Shown here: positions 15,283 through 22,177 of the stretch, one piece after another
How positions within the stretch are numbered: the stretch's first letter is position 1
How the letters are laid out: every line of letters starts with the position of its first letter
Assembly (NCBI GenBank): GCA_022510585.1
Contig: JAFLTF010000013.1
Coordinates: 1-39,249, forward strand
DNA length: 39,249 bases
Reading direction: 5' to 3'
Source of the DNA: Lachnospiraceae bacterium
GTDB taxonomy: Bacteria; Bacillota; Clostridia; Lachnospirales; Lachnospiraceae
Notes under the pieces: generated by a model
The model's input: only the letters and a program-made list of their open reading frames with translations
Told to the model about the DNA's origin: nothing
Database searches by the model: none
Position numbers and translations under genes: made by a program

Positions 15283-17370
15283 CTATATCAGGGGAGCGTT
15301 CAGTTCTTCACAACCCGCCAGTACAAATCTGCCTTCCGAAATGATCGGAATCGTTTTTCCTTCTTTCGTCACTACCGACAATTCTCCCAGCTCATCATAG
15401 GGGATGGTGATGTCTGTATGGCAGTTAAAATAGGCTTTTCCTTCATCTTCTTTTCGAAGCAGAGAGACCTCATTGTCTCTGGCAATGATCTCCTTGCCGT
15501 CAGGATTGTAAACCTTCACTTCCTCCGCATGGGAATAGCAGGTATCGCCTACCGCAAAATGCGGACCGGTCTTTTCCGCGATCAGGATAGGCATCTTATC
15601 CTCGATGCCGTACTTTCTTGCTGTCACATATGCCGTGGTATTCGTACCGATGGCAAATTCCCCTATGGGCAGCGTATCATGATGGAACAGGACGTTGTCC
15701 CTGATGTATTTTCGGTTTTCTTCCCCGGTAGAAAAATTCCCACAGGTATACTCTGTGATCATGCCGTCTTTAAAATGAATGGAAATATCCTTATACTCCA
15801 ATTCATTCAGGAAAACTCTTGTCACATGTAAAACCCCTTCCGTCCCGGCAAGCTGCGGAGAGGTAAAGACCTCGCCTACGGGAATATTCACATCGGCAAC
15901 ACAATTTTCAAAGTTGGTCTCTTTGTCAGGATTCTTTAGGGGATGCAGCATCACTTTCAGATCGGTATGGTTTTCTCCCCTCCCTTTGATCAGCACATAG
16001 TCTCCCAAATCCAGTGTGTCGATGATCTTCTGCTGGATTCCCTGATACAATTTATAATCCAGCGTATTGATCCGAATGATCTCATCAAAGATCTCATCGT
16101 ATCGTTCTCCGATCTCCGGCACCGGAAAAGCAATGATCGTAAAGCTTCTCTCTTCTCCCTTGATATACCGGTTCTGCAGGGCTCCCGCTTTAGAAGCATA
16201 TTCCACGGAAAGCTTCTGCTGTTTCTCGCTCAGTTTACATGCCGCTTCTTTACTCTGCGGCACAAAAGGTTTTTCGCCGAAAATCTCCACAACTGCCGGG
16301 CCGCCGAAAACTGCAGCTTCTGGTTTTAGCAGCTCATAGGCATTTTGCAAGCATTCCAGTTTCCGATTCACAAGCGTCTTATCTAAAAATAAGGCCTGAT
16401 CTTCCTTGTGGTCATAATCAAACTGTTTATTGGGGTTGGCGCCAAAGAACCCTCTCTTGTCCACGCTTCGTCCCTGGAATATGTTGCTTCCCGCGCGGTA
16501 AATGGTGGGTTTTAAGCCTATTTTTTCAAAATTTTCTATTGCCTGCCGCATCATTCTCTCAAATCCCAGACAATAGATGAGATTGACGGTTTTCTTAATG
16601 GAGATGTCTTTATTGCCCACTTCAAAACCGATCCGATAGCCTTCCGTATAAGTATCCGCCATCAATTTGATTGTATTTTCCGACACTTCTGTCAGGTGTT
16701 TTGCGGTCCTGATCTCGTTCTCTGTCACATATTCGCCGTAATAATACAGATACCGCAGATCGGACAGATCGCTTTCCATAACGATCTTCGTTGCAAAATC
16801 CCGCTCCGGCAGCACCAGTCCTGCTACTTTTTCATAACTTTCGGTTTCGTAATAATCACTCACATACCAGTAAGCAATCTGCCTGATCGCTTCAGGACTC
16901 GGGATTCCGTTCTCTTCTTCTGCCGCAGCCAGAAAAGCCTGGTAGATCTCCAGCAAAAGTTCCATACGGATCACCATACCGTACAAAGACTGCTCGTAAG
17001 CTGCCGGGATCATACCCCGAAGTTCCGCACAGACAAAAGAAAGCAGCTGTCCCAGAGAGCCGCCGAAACGTTCTGCTGCATAGGCGGGATTTGCATAGCT
17101 GTGATCATAATTTTCCGGCAGAATATCCGCATAGAGTTCCCGATTTCTCTTCTGAAGTTCCTCTAGGGAAGCTCGATACAAGCTGCCGTCCGCCACAAAA
17201 TCCCAGGTGTTTTTCATAAGCAGAACAAATTCCGCCATTTTCACAAAATAATCCCGATATGCCTCTGTGCATCCGTTTTCCTCCGGTATCTGCGCGATCC
17301 GCTGGGACGCCAGTGCGAAGCGTTCACGCTCCAGTTCTTCTTTTTCCGATGTTGTCCTATTTTCCTGCAT
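15283..17370 (-). CDS. M29-type aminopeptidase with long N-terminal extension
   Basis: The C-terminal part (about 430-695) matches the M29 (aminopeptidase T/AmpS) metallopeptidase family, which removes N-terminal residues using two metal ions. Likely ligands, numbered from the chosen start, are E500 (PVGEVFTSP), E571 (LPIGEFAIGTN), H604 (EKTGPHFAVGD), H651 and D653 (NCHTDI); their order and spacing fit the family. Normal M29 enzymes are about 400 aa. This one is about 695 aa because the N-terminal 350 residues form an extra, largely helical region that I do not recognise. Start at 17370 (MQENRTTSEK) is preceded by AAGGGAAGGGAAAACG; an ATG at 17427 has no good ribosome site. It is 18 to 75 bases downstream of the small membrane protein gene and probably co-transcribed. 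Confidence 0.8.
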   Translation of the reverse strand: MQENRTTSEKEELERERFALASQRIAQIPEENGCTEAYRDYFVKMAEFVLLMKNTWDFVADGSLYRASLEELQKRNRELYADILPENYDHSYANPAYAAERFGGSLGQLLSFVCAELRGMIPAAYEQSLYGMVIRMELLLEIYQAFLAAAEEENGIPSPEAIRQIAYWYVSDYYETESYEKVAGLVLPERDFATKIVMESDLSDLRYLYYYGEYVTENEIRTAKHLTEVSENTIKLMADTYTEGYRIGFEVGNKDISIKKTVNLIYCLGFERMMRQAIENFEKIGLKPTIYRAGSNIFQGRSVDKRGFFGANPNKQFDYDHKEDQALFLDKTLVNRKLECLQNAYELLKPEAAVFGGPAVVEIFGEKPFVPQSKEAACKLSEKQQKLSVEYASKAGALQNRYIKGEERSFTIIAFPVPEIGERYDEIFDEIIRINTLDYKLYQGIQQKIIDTLDLGDYVLIKGRGENHTDLKVMLHPLKNPDKETNFENCVADVNIPVGEVFTSPQLAGTEGVLHVTRVFLNELEYKDISIHFKDGMITEYTCGNFSTGEENRKYIRDNVLFHHDTLPIGEFAIGTNTTAYVTARKYGIEDKMPILIAEKTGPHFAVGDTCYSHAEEVKVYNPDGKEIIARDNEVSLLRKEDEGKAYFNCHTDITIPYDELGELSVVTKEGKTIPIISEGRFVLAGCEELNAPLI

Positions 17371-17445
17371 GTCGTTTTCCCTTCCCTTTTTGTTTATGTT
17401 ACCAAATTCGTCCCTCCGGACAATCATTTCATAATAGCCAAACGC

Positions 17446-17775
17446 CTAGCTCCCAATACTGTATGCACCTGCATATAAAATAATGCTCACCATTCCCAGC
17501 GCCAGTACATTCAGTATAATACCCAGATAAGAAAAGAAATAATACTTATCTTTTTCCGTTCTGGAAATCACGCCCAACACCACTCCGGCCAATGCAAAAG
17601 CCGTCACCAACAAGGCCGCGGCCCCATACTGTCTCGGTATTTCTCCGCGGCTCTGATAGCTCATAACAACTATATAGCTCAACGTTGCCAGAGAAATGAC
17701 TCCCAGGATGCTTGCCATGATCCCTTTACCGGTATGACTTTTATTCGTGAAAATATAACCGTTTTTTCGACTCAT
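17446..17775 (-). CDS. Small three- or four-helix membrane protein (DUF6142-like)
   Basis: A 109-aa integral membrane protein. After a basic N-terminus containing FTNKSHTGKGIM come a hydrophobic helix (about 20-42), a short loop with a QSRGEIPRQYG segment, a second helix (about 51-71) ending in SRTEKD, and a third (about 79-105). I recall similar proteins in Lachnospiraceae under the label DUF6142; no function is known to me. Start at 17775 has ACGGAGTG upstream. It lies after the pyrimidine operon terminator and before the M29 peptidase gene, and no convincing promoter is visible in the 50 bases between, so read-through or a weak promoter is implied. Confidence 0.75.
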   Translation of the reverse strand: MSRKNGYIFTNKSHTGKGIMASILGVISLATLSYIVVMSYQSRGEIPRQYGAAALLVTAFALAGVVLGVISRTEKDKYYFFSYLGIILNVLALGMVSIILYAGAYSIGS

Positions 17776-17833
17776 AATTCACTCCGTTTCCCATCCTTCC
17801 ACAATCTGCTTTCGTAATCCCTATCTTCAAAAA

Positions 17834-17857
17834 AAGTCAGGCCAAACAGCCTGACTT
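17834..17857 (-). terminator. Strong intrinsic terminator of the pyrimidine operon
   Basis: Perfect 9-base arms AAGTCAGGC (17834-17842) and GCCTGACTT (17849-17857) with a 6-base loop are followed on the minus strand by seven T residues. This is a textbook Rho-independent terminator, about 40 bases past the stop of the 50-residue gene. Confidence 0.9.
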
Positions 17858-17861
17858 GTAA

Positions 17862-17888
17862 ATGGGTATTCTCGGAGGAAATACCCAT
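17862..17888 (-). other. Second perfect hairpin just before the terminator
   Basis: ATGGGTATT (17862-17870) and AATACCCAT (17880-17888) form a 9-base inverted repeat with a 9-base loop, directly between the stop of the 50-residue gene (17896) and the terminator. It has no T-tract of its own. On the minus strand the loop reads TCCTCCGAG. It may stabilise the mRNA 3' end or bind something. Confidence 0.6.
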
Positions 17889-17895
17889 CATCCTC

Positions 17896-18048
17896 TCAGA
17901 ATAATATCTTATTTCTGCCCGCCAGAAGTTTCGCACCTCCGATAATCAGCAGTACCCCGCTTGTGACCCCTATAACCAGAGAAACTACTCCAACCGCAAT
18001 ATTCATTGCGCCGGCGCCGCCCATTGTCTTATATGTTCTTTCTTCCAT
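17896..18048 (-). CDS. 50-residue glycine-rich membrane peptide downstream of pyrE
   Basis: This short reading frame is easily missed. It starts at the ATG at 18048, 37 bases after pyrE, and ends with TGA at 17896. The product begins MEERTYKTMGGAGAMNIAV, continues with a single hydrophobic, Gly/Val-rich membrane segment (about 15-42) and ends LLAGRNKILF. AAAGGA lies about 12 bases upstream of the ATG. Two hairpins follow immediately, so it is the last gene of the pyrimidine operon. The clean frame, plausible start, and membrane helix with charged ends argue that it is real. I believe similar peptides occur in other Lachnospiraceae, but I cannot check this. Function unknown. Confidence 0.7.
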   Translation of the reverse strand: MEERTYKTMGGAGAMNIAVGVVSLVIGVTSGVLLIIGGAKLLAGRNKILF

Positions 18049-18085
18049 TTCAATACCAATCCTTTCTTACAGCCAGCTGCTTTTG

Positions 18086-18763
18086 TTATTTTGCTCCGTA
18101 TTGCTCATAATATGCGTCAATAGCCGTTTTCAGCTCATCGTCAATATACACGGCATTCCGATAAGGTTTATTGTATAATGCTTCGACCACATCTGCCATT
18201 GTCACGATCGCATTGGTCTCAAATCCATACTTTTCCCTGATCTCATCCAGGGCGCTCTTCGTGCTGTCCAGTCCCCTTTCCATACGGTTCAGGGACACGA
18301 TAAGACCTTTGATTTCCACATTTGCCTGCGCTTTGATGATTGGGAAGGTTTCTTCAATGGACTTGCCGGAAGTGGTAACATCCTCAATGATGACTACTCT
18401 ATCTCCATCCTGTAATTTAGAGCCCAGAAGGATACCGGTATCGCCGTGATCCTTCACTTCCTTGCGATTGGAGCAGTATCGTACTTCCTTCCCATACAAT
18501 TCACTGATTGCCATGGTGGCAGCGACCGCAAGGGGAATGCCTTTATAGGCGGGTCCGAATAACACATCAAAATCCAACCCGTAATGGTCATGGATCGCTT
18601 TGGCATAATACTCTCCCAGTCTGCGCAGCTGGGTGCCCGTTACATAGGCGCCCGCATTCATGAAAAAGGGAGATTTCCTTCCGCTCTTCAAAGTAAAATC
18701 ACCAAATTTCAGGACCTGAGAGTCCACCATGAATTCGATAAATTCCTGCTTGTATTGTTCCAT
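18086..18763 (-). CDS. pyrE: Orotate phosphoribosyltransferase
   Basis: PyrE makes OMP from orotate and PRPP, the fifth step of UMP synthesis. The 225-aa protein has LKSGRKSPFFMNAG near the N-terminus, FGPAYKGIPLAVA and the PRPP loop VVIIEDVTTSGKSIEET. The start at 18763 has a perfect AAGGAG site. It follows pyrF by 43 bases. At 225 aa it belongs to the longer PyrE form common in clostridia. Confidence 0.96.
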   Translation of the reverse strand: MEQYKQEFIEFMVDSQVLKFGDFTLKSGRKSPFFMNAGAYVTGTQLRRLGEYYAKAIHDHYGLDFDVLFGPAYKGIPLAVAATMAISELYGKEVRYCSNRKEVKDHGDTGILLGSKLQDGDRVVIIEDVTTSGKSIEETFPIIKAQANVEIKGLIVSLNRMERGLDSTKSALDEIREKYGFETNAIVTMADVVEALYNKPYRNAVYIDDELKTAIDAYYEQYGAK

Positions 18764-18806
18764 TTGTTTCTAAACTCCTTGTTTGATCGTAAAGGTTCAT
18801 CGATTT

Positions 18807-19754
18807 CTATCTATTCTCCAGCGCCTCTGCAATATCTTCTTTCATGGCAAGCACGGCAGCTCTGGAAGCTTCGGCAAAATGCGCTGCACCGTATTTGCTG
18901 TATTCTTCCTGTTTATAAGCGGCAATGATGCCTCTGGAAGAATTGACGATCGCACCTAATCCGTCATCGTTAAAGAAATGTACCAGATCGGCGCCTTTTC
19001 CACCCTGAGCCCCGTAACCGGGTACCAGAATAAATGCCTTGGGCATCAGCTTGCGAAGAATTTTTCCCTGTTCCGGATAAGTAGCGCCCACTACCGCGCC
19101 CACATAGCTGTAGGAATCACCCATACAATCGGACCCCCAGGCAGCCACCTGTTCACCCACGATCTCATAAAGAGGTCTGTCACCGCCATCCGCAGACAGG
19201 CTTTTTACCAGACGATCCTGAAACTCACCGCTGCTCGGATTGGAAGTCTTGACCAACACAAATATCCCTTTCTTTTCTTCCTGACATACTTTGATAAAAG
19301 GTTTCACACCGTCAGAACCAAGATAAGGATTGACCGTTATAAAATCTTCGTCAAAGCCGCTGCAAAGCTGATTTCCGACTTTTACCCTGCCAAGGTGCCC
19401 TATGGCATAAGCCTCCGAGGTGGAGCCGATATCGCCGCGCTTGACATCACCGATCACTACCAACCCTTTCTGCTTACAATACTCTACCGTTTTCTGAAAA
19501 ACGATAAGCCCTTCAATACCGAACTGCTCATACATGGCGATCTGAGGTTTGACTGCGGGAATCAGATCACAGACCGCATCGATGATTTCCTTATTGAACT
19601 GCCAGACAGCCTCTGCTGCGCCTTTTAGGGTCTCTCCGTACTGTTCATAAGCTTTTTTCTGCAAATGTTCCGGCACATAGTTAAGCATTGGGTCCAAGCC
19701 GACCACGATGGGAGCCCCGGTTCTTTGTATATTCTGGATCAATTTCTGAATCAT
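18807..19754 (-). CDS. pyrF: Orotidine-5'-phosphate decarboxylase, type 2
   Basis: PyrF decarboxylates OMP to UMP. At 315 aa it is the longer type-2 form. The N-terminus contains PIVVGLDPML, the catalytic Lys/Asp segment reads VVIGDVKRGDIGSTSEAYA, and the phosphate-binding end contains LVPGYGAQGGKGADL. The start follows AAAGGAACAGG by about 10 bases. It is preceded by the Nudix-like gene (43-base gap) with no hairpin between, so the two share the promoter upstream of the Nudix gene. The remaining pyr genes are not in the window. Confidence 0.96.
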   Translation of the reverse strand: MIQKLIQNIQRTGAPIVVGLDPMLNYVPEHLQKKAYEQYGETLKGAAEAVWQFNKEIIDAVCDLIPAVKPQIAMYEQFGIEGLIVFQKTVEYCKQKGLVVIGDVKRGDIGSTSEAYAIGHLGRVKVGNQLCSGFDEDFITVNPYLGSDGVKPFIKVCQEEKKGIFVLVKTSNPSSGEFQDRLVKSLSADGGDRPLYEIVGEQVAAWGSDCMGDSYSYVGAVVGATYPEQGKILRKLMPKAFILVPGYGAQGGKGADLVHFFNDDGLGAIVNSSRGIIAAYKQEEYSKYGAAHFAEASRAAVLAMKEDIAEALENR

Positions 19755-19797
19755 CCGTTCTGACCTGTTCCTTTCCGCGTTTGATATCCGCTTTCCT

Positions 19798-20208
19798 TTA
19801 AAGAGTCTTACCCTTCAGATCATTTAATACAAACTGATTTTCGATATAGTATTCAAACTCATCTCTCTTTACCCATATGTACTCGCCGTATTCTTCCGGT
19901 AAAACAATGTTCCTTTCTGCATCTTCGGAAATAGAGCAGATATAAGCAATGCCCACGCAGTGCGTATCTCCGATCACGTTTGACCATGTATACTCAATCT
20001 TTTCAATTGTTCCGTCGATGGATAAAAGCTCATGAATCGCACGAAGTACCGCATCGTCGGGAGATTCCCCATGATTTACTTCCGTATCCAGAAATTCCCA
20101 TATAAAAGGATCCGGAATACGGTCATCCACCCATCTTTTAAGTAACAGATATTTGTCGTCTCTTTTGATAATTCCTTTTACACGTACAAAAGCATTTCCC
20201 ATAATCAT
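19798..20208 (-). CDS. Nudix-fold protein with degenerate catalytic box
   Basis: A 136-aa protein with the Nudix fold layout: an N-terminal VRVKGIIKRDDKYLLLKR strand pair, a Nudix-box region DTEVNHGESPDDAVLRAIHELLSI, and an aromatic C-terminal part ending in EEYGEYIWVKRDEF. Compared with the consensus GX5EX7REUXEEXGU, the leading Gly-Gly is replaced by Asp-Thr, RE becomes RA, EE becomes EL and the final Gly becomes Ser. Two of the Glu residues used for metal binding and catalysis in MutT are therefore missing. It may bind a nucleotide without cleaving it, or use other residues. It is first in the operon with pyrF-pyrE, behind a consensus promoter. Start is ATG at 20208 after AAAGGCGGG; an in-frame ATG two codons later is equally possible. 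Confidence 0.75.
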   Translation of the reverse strand: MIMGNAFVRVKGIIKRDDKYLLLKRWVDDRIPDPFIWEFLDTEVNHGESPDDAVLRAIHELLSIDGTIEKIEYTWSNVIGDTHCVGIAYICSISEDAERNIVLPEEYGEYIWVKRDEFEYYIENQFVLNDLKGKTL

Positions 20209-20239
20209 CCCGCCTTTCCCAAATCATTGACCTCTACAT

Positions 20240-20268
20240 ATAGTACCATTGAGCCATCTTATTGTCAA
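20240..20268 (-). promoter_or_regulatory. Consensus promoter of the Nudix-pyrF-pyrE operon
   Basis: TTGACA (20263-20268) and TACTAT (20240-20245) are spaced by exactly 17 bases on the minus strand, about 32 bases upstream of the Nudix ATG. The -35 box sits inside a perfect palindrome TTATTGTCAATAA (20259-20271), a possible operator. The leader is only about 25 bases, too short for PyrR-type attenuation. Confidence 0.85.
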
Positions 20269-20300
20269 TAAACAACATCATCTAGATAGGATAACAAATG

Positions 20301-21344
20301 TTATCTTGTCTTTAGAAAACGGTATTCTCTCTGTGCATCCTCATCATCGGGGTAGGATTTCAAATAATTGTTAAGCAGCGCTGCAGCTGTTTTAAAGTCC
20401 TCCATATATTCATAAGCAACCACTTCATTGAACTTCAAGGACTGCATGATCTCATTGCCTTCAATATTCATCGCTGTCTGAAAAGCCTGAAGCGCCAGCT
20501 CGTATTCTCCCATATGGATCCGGCAAAGGCCCAGTTGGTTGTAGATCTCTGCCTTGGTCTGATCGATCAAAACATAATCATTATAAAGACTGGACGCATA
20601 ATTATATTCTCCCAAAGCCTCATAGGTCTTTCCCAGATAGAGAGTCGCTTCGTAATCCGATGAGATCTTCACCTGCAAAAGGCTGTTCCTTGCGCTCTCA
20701 TAATCCTCCAGATAATAATAGATCCGTCCCAGATTGAAATCGGACATGGATTTCCCATTATCGTTGATTGCCTGTTCCAGATAGTTCTTTCCCACATCTT
20801 TATAACCATTGTCCACCAGTACGTTATAGATCTGGATCAGCCTGTCATAATTCTGCGCATCCAAAGCGATCGCCATATCGAAATCCTGTTTGGCTTCTTC
20901 ATAATCACCGCTGTAGAGTTTCGCGCATCCCCGCAGATAGTAAGCTTCTGTTTCTTTGGGACGAAGCGCCAGGATGGCATCATATACCTGAATGGCATCT
21001 TCTGCCTGTCCGTTTTTATAATATGCCGTTGCCAGATAATAATTGATATCAAAATCAATATCCCTTGGGCTCCCGTCGCTTAACTGCAATGCTTTCTCCA
21101 GATAGGCAATGGCATCCTCGTACTGCGATAAGCCCATGTAGGCAAGTCCCATCCCGCGGCAGACCAGTCTTTCATCTTCGTTATCCGCAAGCGCGTCTTT
21201 GAAATATCGTATCGCTTCGTTATACTCCAGATCATGGATGGCTTCCATCCCCATACCGATATTATCTTTATTTTCGTCCGCGCCGCATCCTGCACAAAGA
21301 AGCATGACCACGGCGCCTATGGTAAATATACTAATCTTTTTCAT
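20301..21344 (-). CDS. TPR-repeat lipoprotein
   Basis: A 347-aa exported lipoprotein. The signal peptide ends with a lipobox LLCAGC, with the acylated Cys at residue 20. Cys at -3 is slightly unusual. The mature part is made of about eight to nine tetratricopeptide repeats. Recognisable units include AIRYFKDALADNEDERLVCRG, AIAYLEKALQLSDGSPR, AIQVYDAILALRPKETEAYYL, AKQDFDMAIALDAQNYDR and ALQAFQTAMNIEGNE. Such proteins act as protein-protein scaffolds on the outer face of the membrane. It follows the YdcF-like gene by 67 bases. A TTGACA lies too close to the start to pair with a proper -10 box, so co-transcription with the genes upstream is likely. Partner unknown. Confidence 0.88.
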   Translation of the reverse strand: MKKISIFTIGAVVMLLCAGCGADENKDNIGMGMEAIHDLEYNEAIRYFKDALADNEDERLVCRGMGLAYMGLSQYEDAIAYLEKALQLSDGSPRDIDFDINYYLATAYYKNGQAEDAIQVYDAILALRPKETEAYYLRGCAKLYSGDYEEAKQDFDMAIALDAQNYDRLIQIYNVLVDNGYKDVGKNYLEQAINDNGKSMSDFNLGRIYYYLEDYESARNSLLQVKISSDYEATLYLGKTYEALGEYNYASSLYNDYVLIDQTKAEIYNQLGLCRIHMGEYELALQAFQTAMNIEGNEIMQSLKFNEVVAYEYMEDFKTAAALLNNYLKSYPDDEDAQREYRFLKTR

Positions 21345-21411
21345 CTATTGTATCCCAACCTGTCAATGAATCTGATACCATTTTAACATAGAAAAGCTCC
21401 TGCGCCAACGT

Positions 21412-22158
21412 TTAAATCAGATTTCCGCACAGGAAATCTTTCAGGATCCCAAAAAATTCCCGCACCATGTTATTGGGCTGAAAATAAACATTTGACCGCG
21501 CCGCAATGCCGCAGACATTTTGAAAGCCCTGATGCTTTGCCAGATGTACGCCACGGAAAACATGAAAGTTATTGGTTACGATCCCCACTTTTGCCTTCTC
21601 TTTATCCAAAAAAGCAGCGCTGAAAGCAATGTTCTGCGAAGTATTCACCGAGCGGTCCTCCATCAGGATGCGTTCCGGTAAGATCCCCTTTGCTGTCAGA
21701 TAATCATACATGCCCTGCGCTTCGCTGTAAGGCTCGTTGGCGCCCTGCCCGCCGGAGACGATACAGAGGGTATTCTCATTTTTCTCCAGATAATCATAAG
21801 CTGCATCCAGGCGAAATTTCAGAGCTGCCGAAGGCCCGTTTTCCTTTACCTGTGCGCCCAGCACAATGATATAATCCAAATTTGCTTCGCCTTTTTCCCA
21901 AAAATTACTGATAATACATGCTTCTACTACCAGAAACAGAAGAAACCCTATTATAATAACAATCGTTATTATTTTCTGCAATCCGGCAGGCAGTTTAGAC
22001 CACAGATCATAACGGAAAAAGAAAGTCAGTCCCAGAAAAAAGAAACCTGCCGCCGCCCATACCAGATAGAAACGGCTTCCTGACCTGATACTGAAAATAA
22101 GCAGACAGTAAGCAAAACAGAACAGACTGCATATGATACAGATAATTTCTCTTTTCAT
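21412..22158 (-). CDS. YdcF/SanA/ElyC-family (DUF218) membrane protein
   Basis: A 248-aa protein with three N-terminal membrane helices (about 4-24, 29-50 and 62-84). The DUF218 domain follows from about residue 95: DYIIVLGAQVKENGPS, CIVSGGQGANEPYSEAQ, ERILMEDRSVNTSQNI and VGIVTNNFHVFRG. Family members such as SanA and ElyC in Escherichia coli affect envelope integrity and lipid-carrier metabolism, and the exact reaction is unsettled. It starts at 22158, 19 bases after the lipase-like gene, so the two are one transcript. Confidence 0.88.
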   Translation of the reverse strand: MKREIICIICSLFCFAYCLLIFSIRSGSRFYLVWAAAGFFFLGLTFFFRYDLWSKLPAGLQKIITIVIIIGFLLFLVVEACIISNFWEKGEANLDYIIVLGAQVKENGPSAALKFRLDAAYDYLEKNENTLCIVSGGQGANEPYSEAQGMYDYLTAKGILPERILMEDRSVNTSQNIAFSAAFLDKEKAKVGIVTNNFHVFRGVHLAKHQGFQNVCGIAARSNVYFQPNNMVREFFGILKDFLCGNLI

Positions 22159-22177
22159 GAATAATCCTTCCTGGCTT

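Noticed and set aside
18978-19628. 216-codon plus-strand open frame opposite pyrF
   Set aside because: Antisense shadow of a well-conserved enzyme gene; the composition is not protein-like.
21342-21371. TTGACA upstream of the TPR lipoprotein as a -35 box
   Set aside because: It lies too close to the start codon: the only TACAAT follows at eight bases and would place transcription start inside the gene.
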